Origin: Mumia sp. ZJ1417
GTDB taxonomy: Bacteria; Actinomycetota; Actinomycetes; Propionibacteriales; Nocardioidaceae
Assembly: GCF_014127285.1 (NCBI RefSeq)
Contig: NZ_CP059901.1
Coordinates: 3,658,001-3,722,000, forward strand
Direction of reading: 5' to 3'
DNA: 64,000 nt
The notes beneath the pieces were generated by a model that had not been told where the DNA came from, ran no database searches, and saw nothing but the letters and a program-made list of their open reading frames with translations. This document shows, one piece after another, positions 44,683-53,065 of the stretch (its first letter is position 1; every line of letters starts with the position of its first letter). The position numbers and the translations under genes were made by a program.

Positions 44683-46184
44683 CCACGACCGACGTCCACA
44701 ACCCGGCCGACGGCTCGGTCCTCACGACGCTCACGCTGCTCGATGCCGAGGCCGTCGACGACGCCGTCGCGCGCGCCCGTACGGCCCAGCGGGCGTGGGC
44801 GCGGCTCGCTCCGGCCGGACGGGGGGAGGCGATGCGGGCGTTCTCCGGCGTCGTCCGCGCGCACGTCGAGGAGCTGGCGGCGCTCGAGGTCGCCAACAGC
44901 GGGCACCCGATCGGGCAGGCGCGCTGGGAGGCCGGCCACGTCGCGGACGTGCTGACCTACTACGCGGCGGCGCCCGAGCGGTTGTTCGGGCGGCAGATCC
45001 CGGTCGCGGGCGGCGTCGACCTCACGTTCGCCGAGCCGATCGGCGTGGTCGGCGTCATCACGCCGTGGAACTTCCCGATGACGATCGCGTCGTGGGGCTT
45101 CGCACCCGCGCTCGCGGCCGGCAACGCGGTGCTGGTCAAACCCGCCGAGTGGACGCCGCTCACGACGATCCGGCTCGGCGAGCTGGCGTCGGAGGCCGGG
45201 CTGCCCGAGGGCCTCCTGCAGGTGCTGCCGGGCAAGGGCTCGGTGCTCGGCGAGCGGCTCGTCACGCATCCGGGCGTCGGCAAGGTGGTCTTCACCGGGT
45301 CCACGACCACCGGTGCGCGGGTGATGGCCGCGGCCGCACCGACGATCACGAACGTGACATTGGAGCTCGGCGGCAAGAGCGCCAACGTCGTCTTCGCCGA
45401 CGCCGATCTCGAGCGCGCCGCAGCGACGGCCCCGTACGGGGTCTTCGACAACGCAGGGCAGGACTGCTGCGCCCGCAGCCGCATCCTCGTCCAGGAGTCG
45501 GCGTACGAGCGGTTCATGGAGCTGCTCGAGCCTGCCGTCGCGGGAGTGCGCGTCGGCGACCCGGGCGACGAGACGACGGAGATGGGGCCGCTGGTGTCGG
45601 CGGCGCACCTGGCGAAGGTCGCCTCGTACGTGCCGGACGACGCGCCCGTCGCCTTCCGCGGATCGGCGCCGGACGGACCGGGCTACTGGTTCGCACCGAC
45701 CGTGCTCACGCCGTCGTCGCGCACCGACCGGACGGTCGTGGAGGAGATCTTCGGGCCCGTCGTGACGGTGCAGCGGTTCCGCGACGAGGCGGACGCGATC
45801 GCGCTCGCGAATGACACCGCGTACGGGCTGTCCGGCTCGATCTGGACGCGTGACGTCTCACGTGCGATGCGGGTCGCTCGTGCGGTCGAGGCGGGCAACC
45901 TGTCGGTCAACTCGCACGCGTCGGTGCGCTACTCGACCCCGTTCGGAGGGTTCAAGCAGTCCGGGATCGGGCGTGAGCTCGGACCCGACGCCCCGTTCGC
46001 CTTCACCGAGACCAAGAACGTCTTCCTGGCCGTCGAAGACGGGCCAGGAAGCAACCAGCACAGCCTGGCCGTCGAAGACGGGCCAGGAAGCAACCAGCAC
46101 AGCCTGGCCGTCGAAGACGGGCCAGGAAGCAACCAGCAACGCGTGCTCGTCGAAGAGGACCCAGCATCCGAGGAGTCCGCATGA
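44679..46184 (+). CDS. Aldehyde dehydrogenase with C-terminal tandem-repeat extension
   Basis: 501 aa. PWNFPMTIASWGFAPALAAGN, FTGSTTTG, Glu in LELGGKSANVVF and the nucleophile in GQDCCARSR define an NAD(P)-dependent ALDH. The catalytic domain ends near NVFLA (about residue 450); after it come three copies of a 13-residue unit LAVEDGPGSNQHS and an acidic tail. The extension has no counterpart I know in the family. It probably oxidises the aldehyde formed from a gamma-glutamylated amine. ATG 44679 overlaps the amidase stop; its own stop overlaps the SDR start. Confidence 0.93.
   Translation: MTTTDVHNPADGSVLTTLTLLDAEAVDDAVARARTAQRAWARLAPAGRGEAMRAFSGVVRAHVEELAALEVANSGHPIGQARWEAGHVADVLTYYAAAPERLFGRQIPVAGGVDLTFAEPIGVVGVITPWNFPMTIASWGFAPALAAGNAVLVKPAEWTPLTTIRLGELASEAGLPEGLLQVLPGKGSVLGERLVTHPGVGKVVFTGSTTTGARVMAAAAPTITNVTLELGGKSANVVFADADLERAAATAPYGVFDNAGQDCCARSRILVQESAYERFMELLEPAVAGVRVGDPGDETTEMGPLVSAAHLAKVASYVPDDAPVAFRGSAPDGPGYWFAPTVLTPSSRTDRTVVEEIFGPVVTVQRFRDEADAIALANDTAYGLSGSIWTRDVSRAMRVARAVEAGNLSVNSHASVRYSTPFGGFKQSGIGRELGPDAPFAFTETKNVFLAVEDGPGSNQHSLAVEDGPGSNQHSLAVEDGPGSNQQRVLVEEDPASEESA
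46025..46137 (+). repeat. Perfect 39-bp tandem repeat, 2.9 copies, inside the ALDH gene
   Basis: Units begin at 46025, 46064 and 46103 and are identical. Each starts with CCTGGCC and carries GGCCAGG 10 nt later, so every unit can form a 7-bp hairpin. The period is a multiple of three, so the repeat only lengthens the protein (13 residues per unit). Identity of the units points to recent expansion. Confidence 0.95.
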
Positions 46185-46960
46185 CCGTCGACCTCACCCA
46201 GCGCCTCGCCGGCCGCGTCGCCGTCGTCACGGGGGGTGCGAGCGGCATCGGGCTCGCGAGCGCCGCCCGGATGGCCGCCGAGGGCGCGAAGGTCGTCATC
46301 GGCGACATCGACCCGGCTGCCGGCAAGGAGGCCGCCGAGACCGTGGGCGGGCTATTCGTCCCCGTCGACGTCGCCGACGAGGCACAGGTGAGCGCGCTGT
46401 TCGACGCCGCTGCCGACGCATACGGGGCGGTCGACATCGCGTTCAACAACGCGGGCATCTCGCCTCCCGAGGACGACCTGATCGAGGCGACCGGCATCGA
46501 CGCGTGGCAGCGGGTGCAGGACGTGAACCTCACGTCCGTCTACTTCTCGTGCCGCGCTGCGCTGCGCCGCATGGTGCCCGCGGGTCGCGGGTCGATCATC
46601 AACACGGCCTCGTTCGTCGCGGTGATGGGGTCGGCGACGTCGCAGATCTCCTACACGGCATCCAAGGGCGGCGTGCTCGCGATGTCGCGCGAGCTCGGCG
46701 TCCAGTACGCACGTCAGGGCATCCGGGTCAACGCGCTGTGCCCGGGGCCGGTCAACACGCCGCTGCTGCAGGAACTGTTCGCCAAGGACCCGGAGCGGGC
46801 GGCACGCCGCCTGGTCCACGTGCCGGTCGGCCGGTTCGGCGAGCCCGAGGAGATGGCGGCGGCGGTCGCGTTCCTCGCCAGCGACGATGCCTCGTTCGTC
46901 ACCGCCACGACGTTCATGGTCGACGGCGGCATCAGCTCGGCCTACGTGACGCCCCTCTGA
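46181..46960 (+). CDS. Short-chain dehydrogenase/reductase
   Basis: 259 aa classical SDR: cofactor motif TGGASGIG near residue 20, NNAG in IAFNNAGIS, catalytic Ser in NTASF and YxxxK in YTASKGG. The acidic residue GDIDP after strand 2 favours NAD. It is translationally coupled (ATGA) to the ALDH gene and may oxidise an alcohol in the same amine or amino-alcohol pathway. Confidence 0.92.
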   Translation: MTVDLTQRLAGRVAVVTGGASGIGLASAARMAAEGAKVVIGDIDPAAGKEAAETVGGLFVPVDVADEAQVSALFDAAADAYGAVDIAFNNAGISPPEDDLIEATGIDAWQRVQDVNLTSVYFSCRAALRRMVPAGRGSIINTASFVAVMGSATSQISYTASKGGVLAMSRELGVQYARQGIRVNALCPGPVNTPLLQELFAKDPERAARRLVHVPVGRFGEPEEMAAAVAFLASDDASFVTATTFMVDGGISSAYVTPL

Positions 46961-46984
46961 CACGCCGCCATGAACGTGCCGAGA

Positions 46985-46990
46985 TAGGGT
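46985..46990 (+). promoter_or_regulatory. -10 hexamer TAGGGT of the FadR-type regulator
   Basis: TAGGGT with 7 nt to ATG 46998, giving the regulator a promoter independent of the catabolic operon. Confidence 0.55.
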
Positions 46991-46997
46991 CGCGGCG

Positions 46998-47735
46998 ATG
47001 AGCACCGCACCGTCCGACGGGGGCGACGACGGCGGCGTGGAGGACGCGCTGCTGCGCCCCGTGCGTACCGGCAACGCCTTCGAGGACACCGTCTCGCGCC
47101 TCTTGCAGACCGTGCGCCTCGGCGTCGTCGCGCCTGGCGGCTCGCTGCCGCCGGAGCGTGAGCTGGCACTGCGCCTCGGCGTCAGCCGCGACACGGTGCG
47201 CGAGGCGATCCGGTCGCTGGCGGACGCGGGTTACCTGGTGTCCCGGCGCGGCCGGTACGGCGGCACGTTCGTGGTCGACAAGCTGCCGCCTGCCGCGCAC
47301 CACGGGACGGACGGCGCGGAGGAGATCGACCTCGACGACGTGCTGCGCCTGCGCGAGATCCTCGAGGTCGGTGCCGTCCGCGCGGCGGCCGGCCGCACGC
47401 TCAGTGCCGCCGAGCGCGAGGGGGTGTGGTCACGGCTGCAGGACGTACGCGGCTCCTCGCCTGCGGACTACCGGCGGCTCGACTCGCGGCTGCACCTCAC
47501 GCTCGCCGAGCTCGCGGGCTCGCCGTCGCTGCTGCCGCTGGTCGCCGATGCCCGGACCAAGGTCAACGTCTTCCTCGACCACATCCCGCTGCTCCCCCGC
47601 AACATCGCGCACTCCGACGAGCAGCACGAGACGATCGTGATCGCTGTCCTCACCGGCGACGCGGACCGTGCCGCCGCGGCGATGGAGGAGCATCTCGCGG
47701 GCTCCGCCGCGCTGCTGCGGGCGTTCTTGAGCTAG
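46998..47735 (+). CDS. GntR family regulator, FadR/FCD subfamily
   Basis: 245 aa. Winged helix with LPPERELALRLGVSRDTVREA (residues about 51-71, recognition helix VSRDTVREAI) and a C-terminal all-helical FCD domain whose metal-type ligands could be Asp/His in DYRRLDSRLHLTL, IVIAVLTGD and the EQHETIV His. It closes the amine-catabolism gene set and probably represses it. Its TAG stop overlaps the stop of the convergent ECF S-component gene in a single CTAG. Confidence 0.91.
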   Translation: MSTAPSDGGDDGGVEDALLRPVRTGNAFEDTVSRLLQTVRLGVVAPGGSLPPERELALRLGVSRDTVREAIRSLADAGYLVSRRGRYGGTFVVDKLPPAAHHGTDGAEEIDLDDVLRLREILEVGAVRAAAGRTLSAAEREGVWSRLQDVRGSSPADYRRLDSRLHLTLAELAGSPSLLPLVADARTKVNVFLDHIPLLPRNIAHSDEQHETIVIAVLTGDADRAAAAMEEHLAGSAALLRAFLS

Positions 47736-48565
47736 CGCGGCCGTACGCCGGAAGGGCTCGCGGCTGCGCCAAACGTCGGAGTACGGCCGAACGACGCGCG
47801 CCGTGCCGCACGCCGCAGCGTGATCAGCACCGCGGGGCCGAGGACGGCGATCGCGACCGCGTTGGTGATCGCGCGGCCGGTGTCCCACGAGCCGGTCGAG
47901 GTGAGCAGGGTGAACCAGAAGAACCGCTGCAGGTTCTCCGCGAGCGACGCGCCGGGCACGAACGCGAGGCCCTGCTCGCCGCTCGGGTCGACGCCGGCGA
48001 GGTACGGCCAGAAGGACAGGTTGAGCAGCGCGCCGTAGAAGTACGCCGCGAAGACTCCGTACGCGGTGAGCATCGCGATCTCCCAGCGACCGGTGACGTG
48101 CTTCGGGAGCAGTCCGGCCCCCATCCCGAGCCACGCCGCGCACATCATCTGGAACGGCAGCCACGGTCCGACGCCGGCGGTGAGCAGCGCCGAGGCGAAC
48201 AGCGAGGTGCACCCGAGCAAGAAGCCGAATCCGGCGCCGAACACGCGTCCAGCGAGGATCAGCAGGAAAAAGACGAGGTCGAGCCCAGCCGTCCCGGCGC
48301 TCAGCGCCCGCATCCCGCACTGGATCGCGGACAGCACGCCGAGCATCGCGAGCGCCTTGGCGTCCATCCCGCCTTCGGACAGCTCGGCCGCGACGACGAG
48401 GAGGAGCAGCGGCAGGAGCAGCACGAAGTACATCGGCGCCTGGGCCTCCTGCTGGCCGCTCGACCCGGGCTCGAACAGCAGCGGCCAGGCGAACATCGCG
48501 AGCCCTGCGACCGTGGCGAGGACCAGCACGGCGGTGGATCGGGGGCGGAGCGCGATCGCGTTCAC
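47732..48565 (-). CDS. ECF transporter S component (putative cobalamin/corrinoid uptake)
   Basis: 277 aa with six or more hydrophobic segments and FQMMCAAWLGMGAGLLP, AGRVFGAGFGFLLGC typical of ECF substrate-binding subunits. It is the last gene of an operon preceded by a cobalamin riboswitch, so the ligand is most likely B12 or a precursor; cobalt is an alternative. GTG 48565 overlaps the ATPase stop (GTGA). The C-tail is cytoplasmic and Arg/Pro-rich. Confidence 0.8.
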   Translation of the reverse strand: MNAIALRPRSTAVLVLATVAGLAMFAWPLLFEPGSSGQQEAQAPMYFVLLLPLLLLVVAAELSEGGMDAKALAMLGVLSAIQCGMRALSAGTAGLDLVFFLLILAGRVFGAGFGFLLGCTSLFASALLTAGVGPWLPFQMMCAAWLGMGAGLLPKHVTGRWEIAMLTAYGVFAAYFYGALLNLSFWPYLAGVDPSGEQGLAFVPGASLAENLQRFFWFTLLTSTGSWDTGRAITNAVAIAVLGPAVLITLRRAARRASFGRTPTFGAAASPSGVRPR

Positions 48566-50187
48566 GGGCGCTCCCCGAGGGCCGTACGGACGTCGCGGAC
48601 GGTCAGCCACGGCTCTCCGAGGACCTTCGTGACCTGCGGGGCGAACGCCGGCGAGGTCGCCAGGACCTCGCGGACGTCACCGGCCGCGATGACCTCACCG
48701 TCGGCCATCACGGCGGCGCGATCCGCGACGGCGGCGACGAACTCGACGTCGTGCGTCGCGACCAGGACGGCACCGCCGCCCGCCGCGAGGTCGCGCAGGA
48801 TCGTCGCGAGGGCGTCCTTGGCCGCGTAGTCAAGACCGCGCGTCGGCTCGTCGAGCAGCATCACGCGTGGCGCCGCGGTGAGCTGGACGGCGAGGACGAG
48901 CGCGAGCTTCTGGCCCTCGGAGAGGTCGCGCGGGTTGGCCGCGGGGTCGATCGTGCCCGCGAGGCGGGTGAGGAGCGCGGTGCACGTGCCGTCGTCGGCA
49001 CCCGCCTCGGCATCCGCCGCCGCGCACTCGGACGCCACCGACTCGAGGTAGAGAAGGTCACTCGCGGTCTGCGGGACCAGGCCGATCCGGCGCCGCGCCT
49101 GCGTACGGGACAGCCGGGCAGGATCCTTCCCCGCGACCTGGACGTCACCGCCGTGCCGCGATCCCGATCCCTGCAAGGCCCAGAGCAGCGTGGACTTGCC
49201 CGAGCCGTTGCGCCCCATCAGTGCCGTGACCGAACCCGCGGGAAGGTCGAGGTCCACCCCTCGTACGGCGAGCAGCGGCCCGTACCGCACCTCGACCCCG
49301 CGCGCCGTCAGCAGCGGCCCCGCCGGTCCCGTCCCCGTTGTGTGCACAGATCGGGGACGGAACGGGGGCGGGAGCTCGGCGAGCTCCTTGCGCAGGGTCT
49401 TGGAGGTGCGGCGGGCCTCTCGTACGGTCAGCGGGAGCGGGTCCCACCCGGCAAAGCGGCCGAGATCGACGATCGGCGGCGCGATCGGGCTCGTCGCCAG
49501 GATCGCCGCGGGCGCACCGGCGGTCACCGAGCCGTCGGTCCCCACGTACACGAGCACGTCCGCGAACGGCACCACCCGCTCGAGCCGGTGCTCGGCGAGC
49601 ACGACGGTGGTCCCCAGGTCGTGCACGAGGCGCGCCAACGTCGCGAGGACGTCCTCCGCCGACGTCGGGTCGAGCGCGGACGTCGGCTCGTCGAGCACGA
49701 GCACGGGCGGGTGCATCGTGAGCACCGCGCCGATCGCGACCCGCTGCTGCTGGCCTCCCGACAGCGACCGAAGCGACCGCGCCCGCAGGTCGGCGATGCC
49801 GAGCAGGTCCAACGCCTCCTCGACGCGGCGCCGCATCGCCTGCGGGTCGACGCCGAGCTGCTCCATCCCGTACGCGAGCTCCTCCTCCACCGTGTCGGTG
49901 ACGAATCCCGCGAGCGGGTCCTGCCCGACCCAGCCGACGGTCGCGGCGAGCTCGCGCGGCGGGTGGTCCTGTGTCCGCAGCCCGGCCACGGTCACGGTCC
50001 CGTCGAGATTGCCACCCGTGAAGTGCGGGACGAGTCCGTTGAGCAGCCCGAGCAGCGACGACTTGCCCGCACCCGTCGGCCCTGTGACGACGACGAGCTC
50101 GCCCTCGTCGACGAGCAGATCGACGTCGCGCAGCACCGGACGCGTCGCACCGTCGTACGTGACGGTGACGCTTTCGATCTCGATCAC
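48562..50187 (-). CDS. ECF transporter ATPase with two fused ABC domains
   Basis: 541 aa from GTG 50187. Domain 1: Walker A GPTGAGKSS, signature LSGGQQQR, Walker B LVLDEPTSALDP. Domain 2: Walker A GRNGSGKST, signature-like LSEGQKLA, Walker B VMLLDEPTRGLD. A single-chain ECF A/A' pair of this kind drives uptake with the T and S components. The signature of domain 2 is variant (SEGQK instead of SGGQ). GTG overlaps the T-component stop. Confidence 0.92.
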   Translation of the reverse strand: MIEIESVTVTYDGATRPVLRDVDLLVDEGELVVVTGPTGAGKSSLLGLLNGLVPHFTGGNLDGTVTVAGLRTQDHPPRELAATVGWVGQDPLAGFVTDTVEEELAYGMEQLGVDPQAMRRRVEEALDLLGIADLRARSLRSLSGGQQQRVAIGAVLTMHPPVLVLDEPTSALDPTSAEDVLATLARLVHDLGTTVVLAEHRLERVVPFADVLVYVGTDGSVTAGAPAAILATSPIAPPIVDLGRFAGWDPLPLTVREARRTSKTLRKELAELPPPFRPRSVHTTGTGPAGPLLTARGVEVRYGPLLAVRGVDLDLPAGSVTALMGRNGSGKSTLLWALQGSGSRHGGDVQVAGKDPARLSRTQARRRIGLVPQTASDLLYLESVASECAAADAEAGADDGTCTALLTRLAGTIDPAANPRDLSEGQKLALVLAVQLTAAPRVMLLDEPTRGLDYAAKDALATILRDLAAGGGAVLVATHDVEFVAAVADRAAVMADGEVIAAGDVREVLATSPAFAPQVTKVLGEPWLTVRDVRTALGERP

Positions 50188-51266
50188 GCCGCCACCCCCT
50201 CGGCCGCACGGGCGGTGGAGGCGGTCCGCAGCGCGGCGTACGGGGACGTCGGCTCGGGCGTCAGCAGCGCCGGCAGCGCGGCGACGACGAGCCCCGCGAG
50301 GACGACCGGCGACAGCGTGTAGTCCACGAAGAAGGTCGCCGCGACGGCGACGCCGCACAGCGCGGTGAACCACTCCCAGCCACGCCACGGGTCGGGCCGA
50401 TAGCGGGTGTGCCCTACCTTGCGCCCGGAGCGCCAGAACCCGATCCCGGCCACGGCGAAGCCGGCGACCAGCATCGGCGCCGCGAGGATCCGCGGGGCGG
50501 TGAGGTCGGCGGTCGCGTACGCACCGACGCAGACGCCGAGCAGTCCTCCGAGCAGCAGGACGCCGGTGAGCCTGCGCGTACGGGCGTCGGCGGTGCCCTT
50601 GCGTCCGTACCCGCGCGCGTCCATCGACGCCGCGAGCTGCATCGAGCGGTCGAGCGCGTCCTCCATCACCGGGATCACGATCGACCGCAGCGCCCGCATG
50701 TTGCGCGACGAGTCACCCCGCAACCGCCGGGCACGACGGACGCGTCCGACCGACTCGGCGAGCTGCGGGAACAGCGTCATCGCGACCACGACGGCGGCTC
50801 CGACCTCGTATAGCGCCGCCGGCAGCGACTTGAGCAGGCGGCGCGGGTTGGCCAGCGAGTTCGCGGCGCCGACGCAGATGATCAGCGCCGCGAGCTGGAG
50901 ACCCGCCGCGAACGACCGCTGCAGCGACTCCGCCGTGACCGGACCAAGCAGCCGCACGCCGTCGGCCCACGACGGCAGCGGCACCTGGGGCAGATCGAGG
51001 ATCACGGTCCCGGTGGATGCTCCGCCGAGGAGCACCCCGAACAGCACCCGGATCACGATGACCAGGGCACCGAGGCCCAGATAGAGCCGGAACGACATCG
51101 CCCACGGCGCGACCGGCCGACGCGCAAGGACCACCAGCGAGGCCACACCGATCACGAGCCCCAGGAGCAGCACGTCGTACGTGCGGGTGGCCGCGACCGC
51201 AAGCCCGAGCGCCCACACCCACCAGGCTCCGGGATGCAGGTCACGCCGGGTACGGCGCTCGGGCAC
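50184..51266 (-). CDS. ECF transporter T component
   Basis: 360 aa. Six to eight membrane segments; the coupling helices carry the paired Ala-Arg-Gly type motifs RARRLRGD and MDARGYGRKG that dock on the ATPases. It scaffolds the S and A subunits. The start is 3 bp after the DUF4430-like gene, in the riboswitch-controlled operon. Confidence 0.9.
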   Translation of the reverse strand: MPERRTRRDLHPGAWWVWALGLAVAATRTYDVLLLGLVIGVASLVVLARRPVAPWAMSFRLYLGLGALVIVIRVLFGVLLGGASTGTVILDLPQVPLPSWADGVRLLGPVTAESLQRSFAAGLQLAALIICVGAANSLANPRRLLKSLPAALYEVGAAVVVAMTLFPQLAESVGRVRRARRLRGDSSRNMRALRSIVIPVMEDALDRSMQLAASMDARGYGRKGTADARTRRLTGVLLLGGLLGVCVGAYATADLTAPRILAAPMLVAGFAVAGIGFWRSGRKVGHTRYRPDPWRGWEWFTALCGVAVAATFFVDYTLSPVVLAGLVVAALPALLTPEPTSPYAALRTASTARAAEGVAA

Positions 51267-51269
51267 GGC

Positions 51270-51968
51270 TCAGACGTCCTCGCCGCTGCGGCGTCGCACA
51301 AGAGTGACGGCGATCGCGACGGCGAGCAGGATGGCGACCGCGATCCCGATCCAGACGATCGAGGTGCCGTCGTTCTCGTCGTCGGCGTCCTCGTCGCTGG
51401 TGTCGGCGGCGGCGTCGGCCTTGTCCGAGGAGTCCGAGGCCGCCGCGGTCGGCGGGTTCGCCGGGTCGAAGTCGGGCATCGGTGTGGACTCAGCCGGCTG
51501 GTTGAGCTGGAAGCGCCATCCCTCGTACCCGCCGGGGACGGAGGCGTTGACGTCGGCGCCCTTCGCCGCGTACGCCCAGGTCCCGTCGGCGGGGGCGACA
51601 TAGAAGGACCAGTACGCCCCGCCGGGCGGGAACTCCTGGCACTTCTCGGTGTAGCGGCGACCATCGAGGTCGAGCGCCTCGTCCTCCGCAGGCTGACCGT
51701 CGATGCGGCAGGCGCCCGTCATCCCGCTGCCGGTCACCGGGGTGACCTCGAAGCCCGCGGCCTCGAGCGCCTGCATGCCGGTCATGCCGGCGGAGTCTTC
51801 GGCGCACTTGACCTCGACGTCGCCGCCGAGATCGGTGAAGTCGACGACGACGGTGGTGCCCGACGCGTCGGTGCACACCCCGTCGGCGGCGTGGGCGGAC
51901 TGGGTGGTCCCCAGGACGGGGAGGGCGGCCCCTACGAGAAGAGCGGCGGCAGCGGCGAGCGTGCGCAT
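51270..51968 (-). CDS. Secreted, membrane-tethered DUF4430-like (transcobalamin-like) protein
   Basis: 232 aa. Signal peptide (AAAAALLVGAALPVL... AHAADG), a beta-rich domain with YWSFYVAPADGTWAYAAKGAD resembling DUF4430/transcobalamin-like C-terminal domains, an acidic Ala/Asp/Ser linker, and a C-terminal membrane anchor (about 205-224) with RRRSGEDV tail. Four or more Cys (VCTD, VKCAE, GACRI, EKCQE) suggest disulfides. As the first gene behind a cobalamin riboswitch and ahead of ECF T-A-S genes, it may present B12 or cobinamide to the S component. Confidence 0.72.
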   Translation of the reverse strand: MRTLAAAAALLVGAALPVLGTTQSAHAADGVCTDASGTTVVVDFTDLGGDVEVKCAEDSAGMTGMQALEAAGFEVTPVTGSGMTGACRIDGQPAEDEALDLDGRRYTEKCQEFPPGGAYWSFYVAPADGTWAYAAKGADVNASVPGGYEGWRFQLNQPAESTPMPDFDPANPPTAAASDSSDKADAAADTSDEDADDENDGTSIVWIGIAVAILLAVAIAVTLVRRRSGEDV

Positions 51969-51984
51969 GCGAGCGGTTCCTTCC

Positions 51985-52157
51985 TGCTGCGACGGGCGGG
52001 GCCCGTTGTCCTCGGCAGCACACGGAGGTGGACTCCGGATCGCGGAGCGGATCGCGGAGCTGGCAGCAGGTGCTCCGGCTCGCCTCTTAGGGGAGGCCTA
52101 CGGTTGCGGGTCAGCGCCGGACTTCGACCGGCTTTCCCTTTTGCCGCACTCAGCCTA
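51985..52157 (-). promoter_or_regulatory. Cobalamin riboswitch with its promoter
   Basis: On the minus strand the order is -10 TAGGCT (52152-52157), then GGGAAAGCCGGTCGAAG, TCCGGCGCTGACCCGCAAC, and the B12 box GAGCCGGAGCACCTGCTGCC (about 52063-52083), matching the conserved core and box of AdoCbl riboswitches. Between box and ATG 51968 an ACGGG/CCCGT hairpin flanked by GCTGC/GCAGC could act as expression platform next to the GGAAGGAA ribosome-binding site, consistent with translational control. Boundaries are approximate. Confidence 0.88.
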
Positions 52158-52162
52158 ACCGG

Positions 52163-52765
52163 TCAGCCGGGGAGGCGGTGCACCGTCCAGTCGTCGCCTT
52201 CACGCCTGGCCTCGCACCTCGTGCTCGGTCCGTCGTCGTCGCCAGCCCAGAACGTCAGGCGCTGCGGAACGAGGTGGAAGCAGAGCCATGTCGGCGGTGG
52301 CACGAGGACGGGATGGGCCTCGTCGAAGCGGCGCCACTCCTCCTGGCGTTCCTCGCGGGGCAGCCGGGCAAGGCGCGGATCGTTGAGCCACGCCAGCAGC
52401 TGGAGGTCACGCGGACATGCCTCGAACAGCCGCGCCGCCTCGTCGTCCGTCGCCCGCTCGGTCGCGCCGGCGACCACCAGCTGCCTCGCTTCCTCCGGCC
52501 ACACGAGGACGCCGACGGCGTACGGGTAGGCCGTGAGCTGGGCGACCTTGCGGGCGCGGCTGTCGCTGTGGAACGAGATCCGCTCGCCGTTGCACCCGTT
52601 GACCATGACCGTACGGGCGTCGGGCGCGCCGTCGATCTCGCGCGTGGCGAGCGTCATCAGCGGTGGCTCCGCGCCCGGGACGGGACCGAGCCACGAGGCC
52701 AGCAGGTCGAGCGGATCGGGGAGGTCCTCCCCCGGCTCCGGGACGTGCCGATCACGCGCGCTCAC
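52163..52765 (-). CDS. Pyridoxamine 5'-phosphate oxidase family protein
   Basis: 200 aa. DARTVMVNG..ISFHSDSRARKVAQL is the FMN-binding strand pair of PNPOx, PPPTWLCFHLVPQRLTFW replaces the classical PPxWGGYRVxPxxIEFW, and RREGDDWTVHRLPG is the C-terminal Arg-x-Leu-like end. The Trp-Gly-Gly-Tyr-Arg stretch that binds PLP is changed, so it may be a divergent PdxH or a flavin reductase relative. GTG 52765 is set by TAGTGT 7 nt upstream. Confidence 0.8.
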   Translation of the reverse strand: MSARDRHVPEPGEDLPDPLDLLASWLGPVPGAEPPLMTLATREIDGAPDARTVMVNGCNGERISFHSDSRARKVAQLTAYPYAVGVLVWPEEARQLVVAGATERATDDEAARLFEACPRDLQLLAWLNDPRLARLPREERQEEWRRFDEAHPVLVPPPTWLCFHLVPQRLTFWAGDDDGPSTRCEARREGDDWTVHRLPG

Positions 52766-53065
52766 GGGGCCGACACTAGCGGCCTCACCAGGGCTGACCC
52801 GGACGGCCGGTTGATGTCGCCGTGACTATCCCCCTCTCGGCGCGCTCTTACGCGTGCGAGAACCTCGTCTTCGTCCTCGTCGTGCCGGTGTCGATGGGGC
52901 TCCCCCGGCGCTAGTCGTCGTGCTCGGGCTCACGACGATCCTCGTGCTCACCCGGCGACGTCCGGCGTCGCTCGGCCGGCTCACACCGCTCCGCATCGCC
53001 ATCGACGCAGGCCCGACACCAAGCGCCACTGGCCGCAGCAGCCTCCGTACCGGTAGAACTCGTCC
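52766..53065. other. 300-bp intergenic region, no convincing gene
   Basis: The divergent region holds the PNPOx-like promoter. A short frame from 52822 ending at a TAG near 52914 and another frame through 52854-53069 together spell a hydrophobic stretch (VFVLVVPVSMGL, then LVVVLGLTTILVLT). This could be a frameshifted remnant of a small membrane protein. Neither frame has a good start or known family. Confidence 0.4.
52773..52778 (-). promoter_or_regulatory. -10 hexamer TAGTGT of the PNPOx-like gene
   Basis: Minus-strand TAGTGT with 7 nt to GTG 52765; no ribosome-binding site between. Confidence 0.55.

Noticed and set aside
46025-46137. Possible CRISPR array
   Set aside because: The repeats are directly adjacent with no spacers and lie in frame inside a coding gene.
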